DNA from: Bifidobacterium breve
GTDB lineage: Bacteria > Actinomycetota > Actinomycetes > S36-B12 > UBA5976
Assembly (NCBI GenBank): GCA_945861165.1
Contig: CAMATO010000023.1
Span: forward strand, 1-14,061
Direction of reading: 5' to 3'
DNA length: 14,061 bases
Positions 1-6,707 of the stretch are shown here, one piece after another. Under the pieces are notes generated by a model. The model saw only the letters and a list, made by a program, of their open reading frames with translations. It did not search any database and was not told where the DNA came from. Each line of letters starts with the position of its first letter. Position 1 is the first letter of the stretch. The position numbers were made by a program, and so were the translations under genes.

Positions 1-1775
1 GATTGACGTTGCATGTTAGAACCCATCAACGCACGGTTGGCATCATCGTGTTCTAAGAACGGAATCATGGCAGTGGCAACAGACCAAACTTGGCGTGGAG
101 AAACGTCCATGAAGTCAACTTCATCAGGTAAAACAAAATCAACATCTCCGCCTTTACGACGTACCAAAACTCTTTCTTCAGAGAAAGTTCCATCAGCAGC
201 TAACAGAGCATTTGCTTGGGCAATAACGTGACGATCTTCTTCATCAGCTGTTACATAAGAAATTTGGTTAGTAACTTTACCTTTTGTTACTTTGCGATAA
301 GGAGTTTCAATAAAACCGAATTCGTTAACGCGGGCGAAAGAAGAAAGTGAACCAATCAAACCAATGTTTGGACCTTCAGGGGTTTCAATTGGACACATTC
401 TGCCGTAATGGGAAGGATGCACGTCACGAACTTCGAATCCTGCTCGCTCACGTGAAAGTCCACCCGGACCAAGTGCTGACAAACGACGTTTGTGAGTTAA
501 GCCAGCTAACGGATTTGTTTGATCCATAAATTGTGACAATTGGCTGGTACCAAAGAATTCTTTAATTGAAGCAACGACAGGACGAATGTTGATCAATGTT
601 TGTGGAGTAATTGCTTCCACGTCTTGAGTTGTCATTCTTTCTCTTACAACTCTTTCCATACGAGATAAACCGGTACGGATTTGGTTTTGAATTAATTCAC
701 CAACAGTTCTTAATCTTCTGTTTCCAAAATGATCAATATCATCAATTTCTACAACTGTTTTGCCACGTGTTTTGTTTAATTCAGTAACACCGGCATGCAA
801 TGCGGCAATGTATTCAACTGTGTCACAAATATCATCAACAGTTAATGTGTTTTGTTGTAATGGTAATTGTGAACCAAGTTTTCTACCAACTTTGTAACGA
901 CCAACTTTTGCTAAGTCGTAACGCTTGGCATTGAAATAATAATTATTGAGTAGGTTTCGACCACCTTCAACTGTTGGTGGTTCACCTGGTCTCATCTTGC
1001 GGTAAAGGTCAACTAAAGCTTCTTCTTGAGTTTGTACAGAATCTTTTGCAAGTGTGTCAAGGATTGTTGGATACTTAGCAAACTTTGTAGCAATTTGATC
1101 AGCAGTTAAACCAAGTGCTTTTAGCAATACTGTGGCTGATTGTTTACGTTTGCGATCTAGGCGAACTCCAACTAAGTCTTTCTTATCAACTTCAAATTCT
1201 AACCATGCTCCACGGCTAGGAATAACTTTTGCTGTGAAAAGTTCTTTGTCGGTAGCTTTATCAATTGACTTTTCAAAATAAACACCAGGAGAGCGAACTA
1301 ACTGTGAAACCACAACTCTTTCAGTTCCATTAATTACAAATGTTCCCTTATTGGTCATGATTGGGAAATCGCCCATGAATACTGTTTGTGACTTGATTTC
1401 ACCAGTTTCATTGTTCATAAATTCTGCGGTGACGAATAATGGCTGAGCGTAAGTTACGTCTTTATCTCGACATTGTTCAACTGTGTATTTAGCAGGTTCA
1501 AATCTGTGATCACGGAAAGACAGTGACATAGATCCTGCCAGATCTTCAATTGGTGAAATTTCTTCAAATATTTCTGTTAAACCAGAAGTTGTTGGTACAT
1601 CAGTTCTACCCGCATCAAGTGCAGTCTTTACCCGTGTTTGCCATTTTTCATTACCCATTAACCAATCGAATGATTCGATTTGTAAATCTAGAAGATTTGG
1701 AACCTCAAGTGGTTCTTTAATTTTTGCAAAAGATAAACGCTGATTCTTTCCTGAAGCTTTGGCTGAAGATGCCAA
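1..1775 (-). CDS. rpoB: RNA polymerase beta subunit, N-terminal half (partial)
   Basis: Catalytic beta subunit of DNA-dependent RNA polymerase. The gene runs off the left edge: 591 codons are present, against about 1,150-1,170 in actinobacterial RpoB, so roughly the N-terminal half. The early residues RLSFAKIKEPLEVPNLL are the family's N-terminal signature. The rifampicin cluster spans about residues 408-434 (FGTSQLSQFMDQTN, then LTHKRRLSALGPGG). D418, H428 and S433, equivalent to the classic resistance positions, are the sensitive residues. It ends near ALMGSNMQRQ. I chose TTG at 1775-1773 as the start: GAAAGGA lies six bases upstream, an in-frame TAA lies ten codons upstream, and no ATG or GTG lies between that stop and the conserved region. 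No frameshift was seen in the stretches translated. rpoC should follow outside the window. Identity is certain; the start is likely. Confidence 0.97.
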   Translation of the reverse strand, partial: MASSAKASGKNQRLSFAKIKEPLEVPNLLDLQIESFDWLMGNEKWQTRVKTALDAGRTDVPTTSGLTEIFEEISPIEDLAGSMSLSFRDHRFEPAKYTVEQCRDKDVTYAQPLFVTAEFMNNETGEIKSQTVFMGDFPIMTNKGTFVINGTERVVVSQLVRSPGVYFEKSIDKATDKELFTAKVIPSRGAWLEFEVDKKDLVGVRLDRKRKQSATVLLKALGLTADQIATKFAKYPTILDTLAKDSVQTQEEALVDLYRKMRPGEPPTVEGGRNLLNNYYFNAKRYDLAKVGRYKVGRKLGSQLPLQQNTLTVDDICDTVEYIAALHAGVTELNKTRGKTVVEIDDIDHFGNRRLRTVGELIQNQIRTGLSRMERVVRERMTTQDVEAITPQTLINIRPVVASIKEFFGTSQLSQFMDQTNPLAGLTHKRRLSALGPGGLSRERAGFEVRDVHPSHYGRMCPIETPEGPNIGLIGSLSSFARVNEFGFIETPYRKVTKGKVTNQISYVTADEEDRHVIAQANALLAADGTFSEERVLVRRKGGDVDFVLPDEVDFMDVSPRQVWSVATAMIPFLEHDDANRALMGSNMQRQ

Positions 1776-1819
1776 GTGGCGTCCTTTCGTCGGAAGGGCA
1801 CATTACAAACTTTTGGTCG

Positions 1820-1846
1820 CAAAACAAAACGAGCCCTTGCGGGCTG
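1820..1846 (-). terminator. Short GNRA-loop hairpin with U-rich tail ahead of rpoB
   Basis: Read on the minus strand, AGCCC-GCAA-GGGCT is followed by CGTTTTGTTTTG. This is a 5-bp GC-rich stem with a GCAA tetraloop and an interrupted U tract. It lies about 100 nt after the metallophosphoesterase stop and 45 nt before the rpoB start. It could terminate the phosphoesterase transcript, or act as an attenuator if rpoB transcription starts upstream of it. The stem is short, so its strength is uncertain. Confidence 0.5.
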
Positions 1847-1888
1847 GGATTTGGGATGCAAAATAAAAGCATACCTGCAAGCTTCTTG

Positions 1889-1918
1889 CTTGTAACACCC
1901 ACCTACCTACTTCGTCAA
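1889..1918 (-). promoter_or_regulatory. Candidate rpoB promoter
   Basis: On the minus strand, TTGACG (1918-1913) is followed after 18 nt by TACAAG (1894-1889). These match the sigma70-type hexamers at 5/6 and 4/6. Transcription would start near 1882 and give a leader of about 107 nt containing the hairpin at 1820-1846. A weaker alternative lies downstream of that hairpin: TTGTTT, 16 nt, TAATGT just before the rpoB Shine-Dalgarno. Sequence alone does not decide between them. Confidence 0.35.
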
Positions 1919-1944
1919 GTTTGTGGGGCTCGTGGGACTAATTG

Positions 1945-3537
1945 TTATGCGCTCGAGACCTCTTCCTTGGGAAAAGGGTCAGTTACTCTCCACACCACGT
2001 TTCTATCCTCTGCTTTGCCGGCGTGGACAAAAACTGGGTTGACGTCATCTCTTTTTTGCCAATCATTCAAAGCTAAAGCCCGAGAGATCCCTGCCATAGT
2101 TAAGTAGTTCAATTCTTGGTCCTGCCATTGCACCTGTCCTGCGTGATCAATCACAGTGGAGGCAATTGCTATGCCGTTGTCTTCCTTCACTATTTCTAAA
2201 ACTCTTGCTTGTTGAGGCCAATCAATATGTGATGCGGTCGTTAATTCTAAAAACGTCGAACCATCTTGTCTGGTGTGAATTCCAGCTGCATGGCGGTGCA
2301 CATGTCCTGCTATCCAAACAATCAAGTTTTTATGTTGATAAAGCTCTTGTAATAATTCGTCTCTGATCACTCTTCTTGGGGCATCTACTGGGGCGTAATC
2401 ATTTATTAAAGTTGGGGAAGGATGATGTGACAACAAAACACAATATTTATCTTCAGCTTCGATGAGTTTTTCTTTAAGCCAAGCTAATTGTTGCTCATCA
2501 ATTGATCCTTGCCAACCTCCATGAGGATTAACTGTGTCAAGTGATATCAGTCTTATGTTTTCTAAATCATGACACCAGTAAGCAGTATTATTTGAGACGT
2601 TTTCTTTAGTAAAACCATGTCCTACCGGATTTCCGCCTGAAGATAAATGCGCATCAGCGAATGTTCCTGGGGTATTGAATGCTCGCATTTGATCCTCAGT
2701 GATTGATACTGTTTCTGAACCTGAAGTAATGGGATATTTTGTAGGCCCGACTTCACCAATTGCAGCAGTAATCACATCTGGCAATTCAGAATCTTTAGCT
2801 AATTTAACTACTCGGGTAGAACCAATTGATAATTCAGTTATTAATTGGTTTGGGGTAACTGTGCCATAAACCAGTTGATCATGATTTCCAAAAGTTGCAA
2901 ACCAAGGAGCATTTAAACCGTGCGAAGTAAAAGTTGCTCTTGCTTTTGCAACCAAACCTTTGATAATTGGAAAACCAAATTTTGAAATTGGTCGGTCAAG
3001 TTCTTTTCCTACCGGTGCACCATCTGGATGCCAATAATTTTCATCGTATTTAACGTTATGGGATCCAACCCATTCAGATTCTTTTCTGTTGCCAGAAACT
3101 GGTTCCACTTTTCCACCGTTTAATGCACTTAGGTACCAATTAGTTTCATTTTGTTGAGCATTGTCAGTCATGTCTCCTGTTACAACAACAGCATCGATTG
3201 GGGAATTTGTTAGCGGACCATTTTTTAATTCATTCATTGCATCAACCATTGCTGCAACAACTTGAGTAGTCAAAATTTCTTGAGGTCGGTAACTTCCTAT
3301 ATGTCCAAACACTTCGCGCCAATTACTATCTGGGTCACACAAACGATCTAAATATTCAATTCTTGATGGTGACTCTGGATCACAAACATGAAGATCAGAA
3401 AAATGGCCTAACACAGCCAAGACTTTGCCTTGCGGCAAATCGTTAAAATGTAGTTCGCCCGCTGCTTTGACTACATTTCTCCAACCTAAATTGTTGGTTG
3501 GGCCGTGACTAAATGTTGACTTATCAGTTCTTGTCAT
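1945..3537 (-). CDS. Calcineurin-like metallophosphoesterase (TIGR03767/PPA1498-like)
   Basis: 530-residue phosphoesterase of the dinuclear-metal calcineurin superfamily. All metal-site motifs are visible in order: SDLH (D48, H50), TGDMTDN (D122, N126), GNHD (217-220), SHHP (370-373) and AGHVH (410-414). The length, the long insert between the second and third motifs, and residues such as GNPVGHGF resemble the actinobacterial family TIGR03767. That assignment is from memory of the family, and the substrate is unknown. Many relatives are exported by Tat. Here the N-terminus is polar with no twin arginine or hydrophobic segment, so a cytoplasmic enzyme is likely. No clear Shine-Dalgarno precedes the ATG; a -10-like TAAATT ends six bases upstream, suggesting leaderless translation. 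It sits between the doxX-like gene and rpoB, where many bacteria have rplL next to rpoB. Confidence 0.88.
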   Translation of the reverse strand: MTRTDKSTFSHGPTNNLGWRNVVKAAGELHFNDLPQGKVLAVLGHFSDLHVCDPESPSRIEYLDRLCDPDSNWREVFGHIGSYRPQEILTTQVVAAMVDAMNELKNGPLTNSPIDAVVVTGDMTDNAQQNETNWYLSALNGGKVEPVSGNRKESEWVGSHNVKYDENYWHPDGAPVGKELDRPISKFGFPIIKGLVAKARATFTSHGLNAPWFATFGNHDQLVYGTVTPNQLITELSIGSTRVVKLAKDSELPDVITAAIGEVGPTKYPITSGSETVSITEDQMRAFNTPGTFADAHLSSGGNPVGHGFTKENVSNNTAYWCHDLENIRLISLDTVNPHGGWQGSIDEQQLAWLKEKLIEAEDKYCVLLSHHPSPTLINDYAPVDAPRRVIRDELLQELYQHKNLIVWIAGHVHRHAAGIHTRQDGSTFLELTTASHIDWPQQARVLEIVKEDNGIAIASTVIDHAGQVQWQDQELNYLTMAGISRALALNDWQKRDDVNPVFVHAGKAEDRNVVWRVTDPFPKEEVSSA

Positions 3538-3543
3538 GGAAAC

Positions 3544-3574
3544 AATTTAACTCTTAAAAACCTGTATTTATCAA
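3544..3574 (-). promoter_or_regulatory. Promoter for a probably leaderless phosphoesterase mRNA
   Basis: On the minus strand, TTGATA (3574-3569) is followed after 19 nt by TAAATT (3549-3544), or after 18 nt by TTAAAT. The ATG begins six bases after TAAATT, which is where a transcript would start. The promoter sits just after the doxX terminator, as expected for a separately transcribed gene. Confidence 0.5.
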
Positions 3575-3596
3575 GCCCGTTACCTAAACGAGTACT

Positions 3597-3635
3597 AAAA
3601 AAATTAAGGTCCTTGGGAATGCTTACCCAAGGACC
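3597..3635 (-). terminator. Strong intrinsic terminator after the doxX-like gene
   Basis: The minus strand reads GGTCCTTGGG, an 8-nt loop, then CCCAAGGACC, giving a perfect 10-bp stem. TTAATTTTTTT follows. It starts about 20 nt past the doxX stop and separates that gene from the phosphoesterase. Confidence 0.9.
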
Positions 3636-3653
3636 CATTTAATTGTAATTTCT

Positions 3654-4067
3654 TTAGAACAATGTGGTGTTACTTAACACAAATCCTACGGTTTCGCCAT
3701 GTTTTGCGAAAATGTAGAAAAAGGCCAGTGCTGCGCCAGCTAATGCGATGTCTTTGTTGAAGGCAATCATTTCATTCATCTTTGCCATTGCGTCTGTTTC
3801 TTTCCAGTATGGATGCATTAGGAAAGCTGTCGAACTCAAGAAGACGAAAATCAATAGTGCACCAAGGTCAGCGTAAAAACCAAGAGCAATATAAGCAGCG
3901 CCAAGCAAAATCATTAAACCGCTAATAATTGTTGCAGCTTTTGCTGCAGGTACACCTTTAGAAGATGCGTAACCTGCCATTGCTGCTGTTTGGCGAAGAT
4001 GGCCAATTCCTGAACCGATGAATAATAATGCAAAAAATAAACGACCTACTAATAATGCTACTTCCAT
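3654..4067 (-). CDS. DoxX-family small membrane protein
   Basis: 137-residue integral membrane protein with four hydrophobic segments, at about residues 4-22, 44-62, 65-83 and 107-124. The early GSGIGHL after the first helix is characteristic of the DoxX/DoxD family. Family members have been linked to quinol or redox chemistry and to membrane-associated oxidoreductase complexes, but most, including this one, have no proven reaction. The start at 4067 places an ATG at the head of the first helix, with only a weak AGGAAA upstream. It has terminators on both sides (rplL's before, its own after), so it is probably monocistronic. A TTGACG occurs at 4124-4119 but has no well-spaced -10. Confidence 0.8.
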   Translation of the reverse strand: MEVALLVGRLFFALLFIGSGIGHLRQTAAMAGYASSKGVPAAKAATIISGLMILLGAAYIALGFYADLGALLIFVFLSSTAFLMHPYWKETDAMAKMNEMIAFNKDIALAGAALAFFYIFAKHGETVGFVLSNTTLF

Positions 4068-4178
4068 TGAGTCAGTTTCCTATCAATTTGTTTCTATGGA
4101 GATCGCTTTGATCAACACCGTCAATATAGTCCGATAATTATTAAATTCTTGTTAAATGCACGTAAATGCCTTATGAAT

Positions 4179-4222
4179 AAAAATCCCCCACGGACAGATT
4201 TCTCTGTTAATGGGGGATTTTA
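4179..4222 (-). terminator. Terminator of the rplJ-rplL unit
   Basis: The minus strand reads AAAATCCCCCA, then an inner ACAGA-GAAA-TCTGT hairpin, then TGGGGGATTTTT. The outer stem has about 11 bp and ends in a U tract, 17 nt past the rplL stop. The A/T arms make it look bidirectional. Confidence 0.92.
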
Positions 4223-4238
4223 GTAATTACTTTTGCTA

Positions 4239-4628
4239 TTACTTGACTGTAACTTTTCCGCCTGCAGACTCAATTAGTTCTTTAGCTTTGGTTGCAGTTT
4301 CTTTGTTAACTTTTTCAAGCACTGGCTTTGGTGCACCTTCAACTAGATCTTTTGCTTCTTTTAGACCTAAGTTGGTTAGGGTACGAACTTCTTTAATAAC
4401 TTGGATTTTCTTGTCTCCGCCGTCTTCCAAGATGACATCGAATTCATCTTGTTCAGCAGAACCTGAATCTCCGCCTGCGCCGCCGCCAGCTGGTGCTGCT
4501 GCGACTGCAACTGGAGCTGCAGCTGTTACGCCAAATGTTTCTTCAAACAATTTAACGAAATCTGCAAGTTCAATCAAAGTCATTTCTTTGAAAGCACTTA
4601 ATAAATCATCTGTTGCTATTTTTGCCAT
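4239..4628 (-). CDS. rplL: Ribosomal protein bL12 (L7/L12)
   Basis: Multimeric stalk protein that recruits translation factors to the 50S subunit. At 129 residues it has the usual length. The N-terminal dimerisation and L10-binding domain (about 1-35) is followed by an Ala/Gly/Pro hinge (about 36-57). The C-terminal factor-binding domain (about 60-129) contains KIQVIKEVRTLTNLGLKEAKDLVEGAPK, the region of helices that contacts EF-Tu and EF-G. The ATG at 4628 is preceded by AAAGGAAAAGAG. It lies 22 nt downstream of rplJ, in the same operon and under the same leader control. Confidence 0.99.
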   Translation of the reverse strand: MAKIATDDLLSAFKEMTLIELADFVKLFEETFGVTAAAPVAVAAAPAGGGAGGDSGSAEQDEFDVILEDGGDKKIQVIKEVRTLTNLGLKEAKDLVEGAPKPVLEKVNKETATKAKELIESAGGKVTVK

Positions 4629-4650
4629 TTTATTTTCTCTTTTCCTTTAT

Positions 4651-5172
4651 TTAGTTCTCTTGAGATTTCTGTTGCTGCAATGCACCTAAAGCTCTTGCGG
4701 TCTTGGCTAATGGAGCGGCTAACAAGTACACAGCTTGTGAAAGCGATGCATTCATTGCTCCAGCTAATTTCGCAAGGATAACTTCACGTGATTCAAGATC
4801 TGCCAGACGAAGAATTTCTTTTGGTGAAAGTACTTTGCCATCCATGTATGCACCCTTAATAACAAGTGCAGGATTATCTTTGGCAAAATTCTTTAAACCT
4901 TTTGCGGATTCAACTGCGTCACCTTCGATGAATGCAATGGCACTTGGGCCTTTTAACATTTCATCTAAACCTTCGACACCAGCAGCTTTTGCAGCCAAAC
5001 GAGACAAAGTATTTTTAACAACTGAATAAGTTGTTGTAGGACCCAATGCGCGACGCAATTCTTTTAATTGCGTAACGGATAGTCCGCGGTACTCAGTCAT
5101 TACAGTTGCAGTTGATTTACGGAAGTTTTCCGTCATCTCAGCTATAACTGCGGACTTTTCAGCAGTCGCCAT
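4651..5172 (-). CDS. rplJ: Ribosomal protein uL10
   Basis: Base of the L7/L12 stalk, which binds 23S rRNA and carries L12 dimers. 173 residues from the start chosen here (MATAEKSAVIAEMTE). The frame is open for 26 further codons upstream, but those would run through the terminator region of the leader, and the ATG at 5172 has GAGGGAG in front of it. The YRGLSVTQLKELRR and NTLSRLA blocks of the rRNA-binding domain are visible. The C-terminal helix (LSQAVYLLAAPLAKTARALG) is the L12-binding spine. In bacteria with this type of leader, L10-L12 represses its own mRNA. Confidence 0.98.
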   Translation of the reverse strand: MATAEKSAVIAEMTENFRKSTATVMTEYRGLSVTQLKELRRALGPTTTYSVVKNTLSRLAAKAAGVEGLDEMLKGPSAIAFIEGDAVESAKGLKNFAKDNPALVIKGAYMDGKVLSPKEILRLADLESREVILAKLAGAMNASLSQAVYLLAAPLAKTARALGALQQQKSQEN

Positions 5173-5224
5173 TGAGGCTCCCTCTTCTTTTATCAGGCTA
5201 GTTTTTACTATCACCTTTGAGAAA

Positions 5225-5254
5225 TAAAAAAACCTGATGCGCATATGCACCAGG
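5225..5254 (-). terminator. Attenuator hairpin in the rplJ leader
   Basis: The minus strand reads CCTGGTGC-ATATGC-GCATCAGG followed by TTTTTTTA. This is an 8-bp stem with one G-U pair and a clean U tract, ending about 53 nt upstream of the rplJ start. A terminator inside a leader and ahead of the gene it serves fits L10-controlled attenuation. Confidence 0.82.
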
Positions 5255-5441
5255 CTAAGAAGACAAATTAATTTGTCTTTTCAATCTTGATCGCACCTGC
5301 GCGGGTTCTCAAATTTCTTTGAGGCTTAGTTTCGAAGAAGTTTTACCTTCTTTGAAAACCAGCGGTCTTCGGCTTCTTACTTTTCCTAGATTACCCCTGC
5401 TTATAAGTAGCACTTACCTGCAGGGGTGAATCTAAAGAAAT
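5255..5441 (-). promoter_or_regulatory. L10 (rplJ) leader RNA
   Basis: Structured untranslated region between rplA and rplJ, read on the minus strand. It opens with a long hairpin (5433-5388; arms AGATTcACCCCTGC and GCAGGGGTaATCT, with inner AAGT/ACTT). Next comes GCCGAAGACCGCTGG (about 5373-5359), which resembles the L10-binding kink-turn element of ribosomal protein leaders. A CTCAAA-GAAA-TTTGAG hairpin and a CGCGCAGGTGCG segment follow. The 20-nt palindrome at 5279-5260 then leads into the terminator. The family assignment rests on position and the GACCGC-type motif; a covariance-model search was not possible. The stretch 5173-5224 holds the Shine-Dalgarno and no other clear signal. Confidence 0.75.
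5260..5279. repeat. 20-nt perfect palindrome in the rplJ leader
   Basis: AAGACAAATTAATTTGTCTT is its own reverse complement. It lies five bases upstream of the attenuator stem in transcription order. Its arms AAGACAA/TTGTCTT recur in the rplK-rplA gap. It could form an RNA hairpin that competes with or stacks on the attenuator. Confidence 0.85.
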
Positions 5442-5453
5442 CTTGGTGAGGAT

Positions 5454-6161
5454 TTAGTCCTCGGTCTCACTTGATCCTGAAGCGCCAACTTCAACAGGAA
5501 TTCCAGGTCCCATAGAAGAAGACATAACAGCTTTTTTAATGTAGCGACCTTTGGTTGAGGAAGGTTTTGCGCGAGCAATTTCATCAAGAGCTGCGTTGTA
5601 ATTCTCAGCTAATTGTTGTTCTGAAAATGAAGAACGACCGATTGGGAAATGTAGATTTGAATTCTTATCAATTCTGAATTCAATTTTTCCACCCTTAATA
5701 TCTGTTACAGCTTTGGCAACATCCATAGTGACAGTTCCTGTTTTTGGGTTAGGCATTAATCCACGAGGTCCAAGTACTTTTCCAAGTCGACCAACTTTTC
5801 CCATTAGATCTGGTGTGGAAACAACTGCGTCATAGTCGGTGTATCCACCAGCTACTTTTTCAATTAAGTCATCACTACCAACTTCATCAGCACCAGCTGC
5901 TCTTGCTTCTGCTGCTTTGTCGGCGTTTGCGAAAACGATTACGCGTGCGGTCTTTCCGGTACCGTGTGGCAATAAGACTGTGCCACGAACCATTTGATCG
6001 GCTTTTTTAGGATCGACACCTAATGCCATTGAAACTTCAATGGTGGCATCGAATTTAACAGTAGTAGTTTTTTTCGCTAATGCTGCTGCTTCTAAAGCAG
6101 TGTGCACCTTGTCGCGATCAACTAACTTTTCTGACTCTCTATATTTCTTGCTGCGTTTCAT
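5454..6161 (-). CDS. rplA: Ribosomal protein uL1
   Basis: L1 stalk protein that binds 23S rRNA and helps move deacylated tRNA out of the E site. 235 residues from the start MKRSKKYRESEKLV, the usual actinobacterial length. The open frame extends 20 codons upstream, but the ATG at 6161 has AAGGAG seven bases ahead and matches the family N-terminus. The signature GRLGKVLGPRGLMPNPKTGTV and the C-terminal MGPGIPVEV are present. It ends in a short acidic tail (SETED). rplK lies 97 nt upstream; the gap holds two hairpins. L1 often represses its own operon, but I could not identify an L1-binding mimic with confidence. Confidence 0.98.
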   Translation of the reverse strand: MKRSKKYRESEKLVDRDKVHTALEAAALAKKTTTVKFDATIEVSMALGVDPKKADQMVRGTVLLPHGTGKTARVIVFANADKAAEARAAGADEVGSDDLIEKVAGGYTDYDAVVSTPDLMGKVGRLGKVLGPRGLMPNPKTGTVTMDVAKAVTDIKGGKIEFRIDKNSNLHFPIGRSSFSEQQLAENYNAALDEIARAKPSSTKGRYIKKAVMSSSMGPGIPVEVGASGSSETED

Positions 6162-6199
6162 TTGCCTGCTCCTTAGTGATTGCAGTTTGTGGTTTTGAT

Positions 6200-6215
6200 G
6201 AGCCCGCAGAGGCTC
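6200..6215 (-). repeat. Small hairpin ahead of rplA
   Basis: On the minus strand, GAGCC-TCTGCG-GGCTC gives a 5-bp GC-rich stem about 40 nt upstream of the rplA start. It has no U tract, so it is not a terminator. It may be part of a leader structure or a site for L1, but this is unproven. Confidence 0.4.
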
Positions 6216-6222
6216 TCCCACT

Positions 6223-6247
6223 CTTAAAAGACAATTTGTCTTTTAAG
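6223..6247. repeat. 25-nt inverted repeat in the rplK-rplA gap
   Basis: Twelve-base arms CTTAAAAGACAA and TTGTCTTTTAAG flank a single central base, just after the rplK stop. No U tract follows on the minus strand, so it does not look like a terminator for rplK. As RNA it would form a stable hairpin, perhaps an RNase III or stability element. Its core matches the palindrome in the rplJ leader. Confidence 0.85.
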
Positions 6248-6258
6248 AAATCTTTTTC

Positions 6259-6690
6259 TTAGTCGACGACTGTGATTCCCATTGAACGAGCTGTTCCTTC
6301 GATGATGCGTGATGCAGCTTCGATGTCATTAGCGTTCAAATCAGCCATCTTTACGTTGGCAATTTCTTTAACTTGAGACTTAGTAACTTTGCCAACTTTT
6401 GTGGTCAAAGGATTACTTGTTCCCTTTTCAATTCCTGCTGCTTTAAGTAGCAATCTTGCGGCTGGAGGAGTTTTGGTAACGAAAGTAAATGAACGATCTT
6501 CATAGACAGTGATTTCAACTGGAATTACTTGTCCACGGTGCTGTTCAGTTGCTGCGTTGTATGCCTTACAAAAATCCATGATGTTCACACCATGTTGACC
6601 CAAAGCAGGTCCGACTGGTGGTGCTGGATTTGCTTGACCGGCCACAATTTGTAACTTTATGAAACCGGATACTTTTTTCTTAGGTGCCAT
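6259..6690 (-). CDS. rplK: Ribosomal protein uL11
   Basis: Part of the GTPase-associated centre at the base of the stalk, and the target region for thiostrepton. 143 residues, as expected. The N-terminal domain contains GQANPAPPVGPALGQHGVNI, with the proline-rich segment that contacts 23S rRNA. The C-terminal rRNA-binding domain ends in GTARSMGITVVD. The ATG at 6690 has AAAAGGAAAAAC upstream. It follows nusG by 17 nt and belongs to the secE-nusG-rplK-rplA unit. Confidence 0.99.
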   Translation of the reverse strand: MAPKKKVSGFIKLQIVAGQANPAPPVGPALGQHGVNIMDFCKAYNAATEQHRGQVIPVEITVYEDRSFTFVTKTPPAARLLLKAAGIEKGTSNPLTTKVGKVTKSQVKEIANVKMADLNANDIEAASRIIEGTARSMGITVVD

Positions 6691-6707
6691 TTTGTTTTTC
6701 CTTTTTA

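Noticed and set aside
13..529. Small plus-strand open frames (13-231 and 347-529) antisense to rpoB
   Set aside because: They lie within a continuous, strongly conserved rpoB frame and have no recognisable product or Shine-Dalgarno.
475..557. Possible rifampicin resistance allele in rpoB
   Set aside because: The cluster reads as the sensitive form at the main positions (D418, H428, S433).
1724..2107. 127-codon plus-strand open frame over the rpoB start and phosphoesterase end
   Set aside because: Antisense across two genes and their gap; no family resemblance and no ribosome binding site.
4210..4689. 159-codon plus-strand frame antisense to rplL
   Set aside because: It is the complement of the Ala-rich rplL coding sequence, beginning inside the terminator hairpin; low-complexity product.
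5173..5250. N-terminal extension of rplJ (26 codons)
   Set aside because: It would run through the U tract of the attenuator, and the ATG at 5172 has a good Shine-Dalgarno and the family N-terminus.
5260..5279. Palindromes at 5260 and 6223 as a single transcription factor operator
   Set aside because: The spacing between the shared half-sites differs (6 versus 1 nt), so one dimer would not fit both; an RNA hairpin explains them better.
6162..6221. N-terminal extension of rplA (20 codons)
   Set aside because: AAGGAG sits just ahead of the ATG at 6161, and the extension is unlike L1 proteins.
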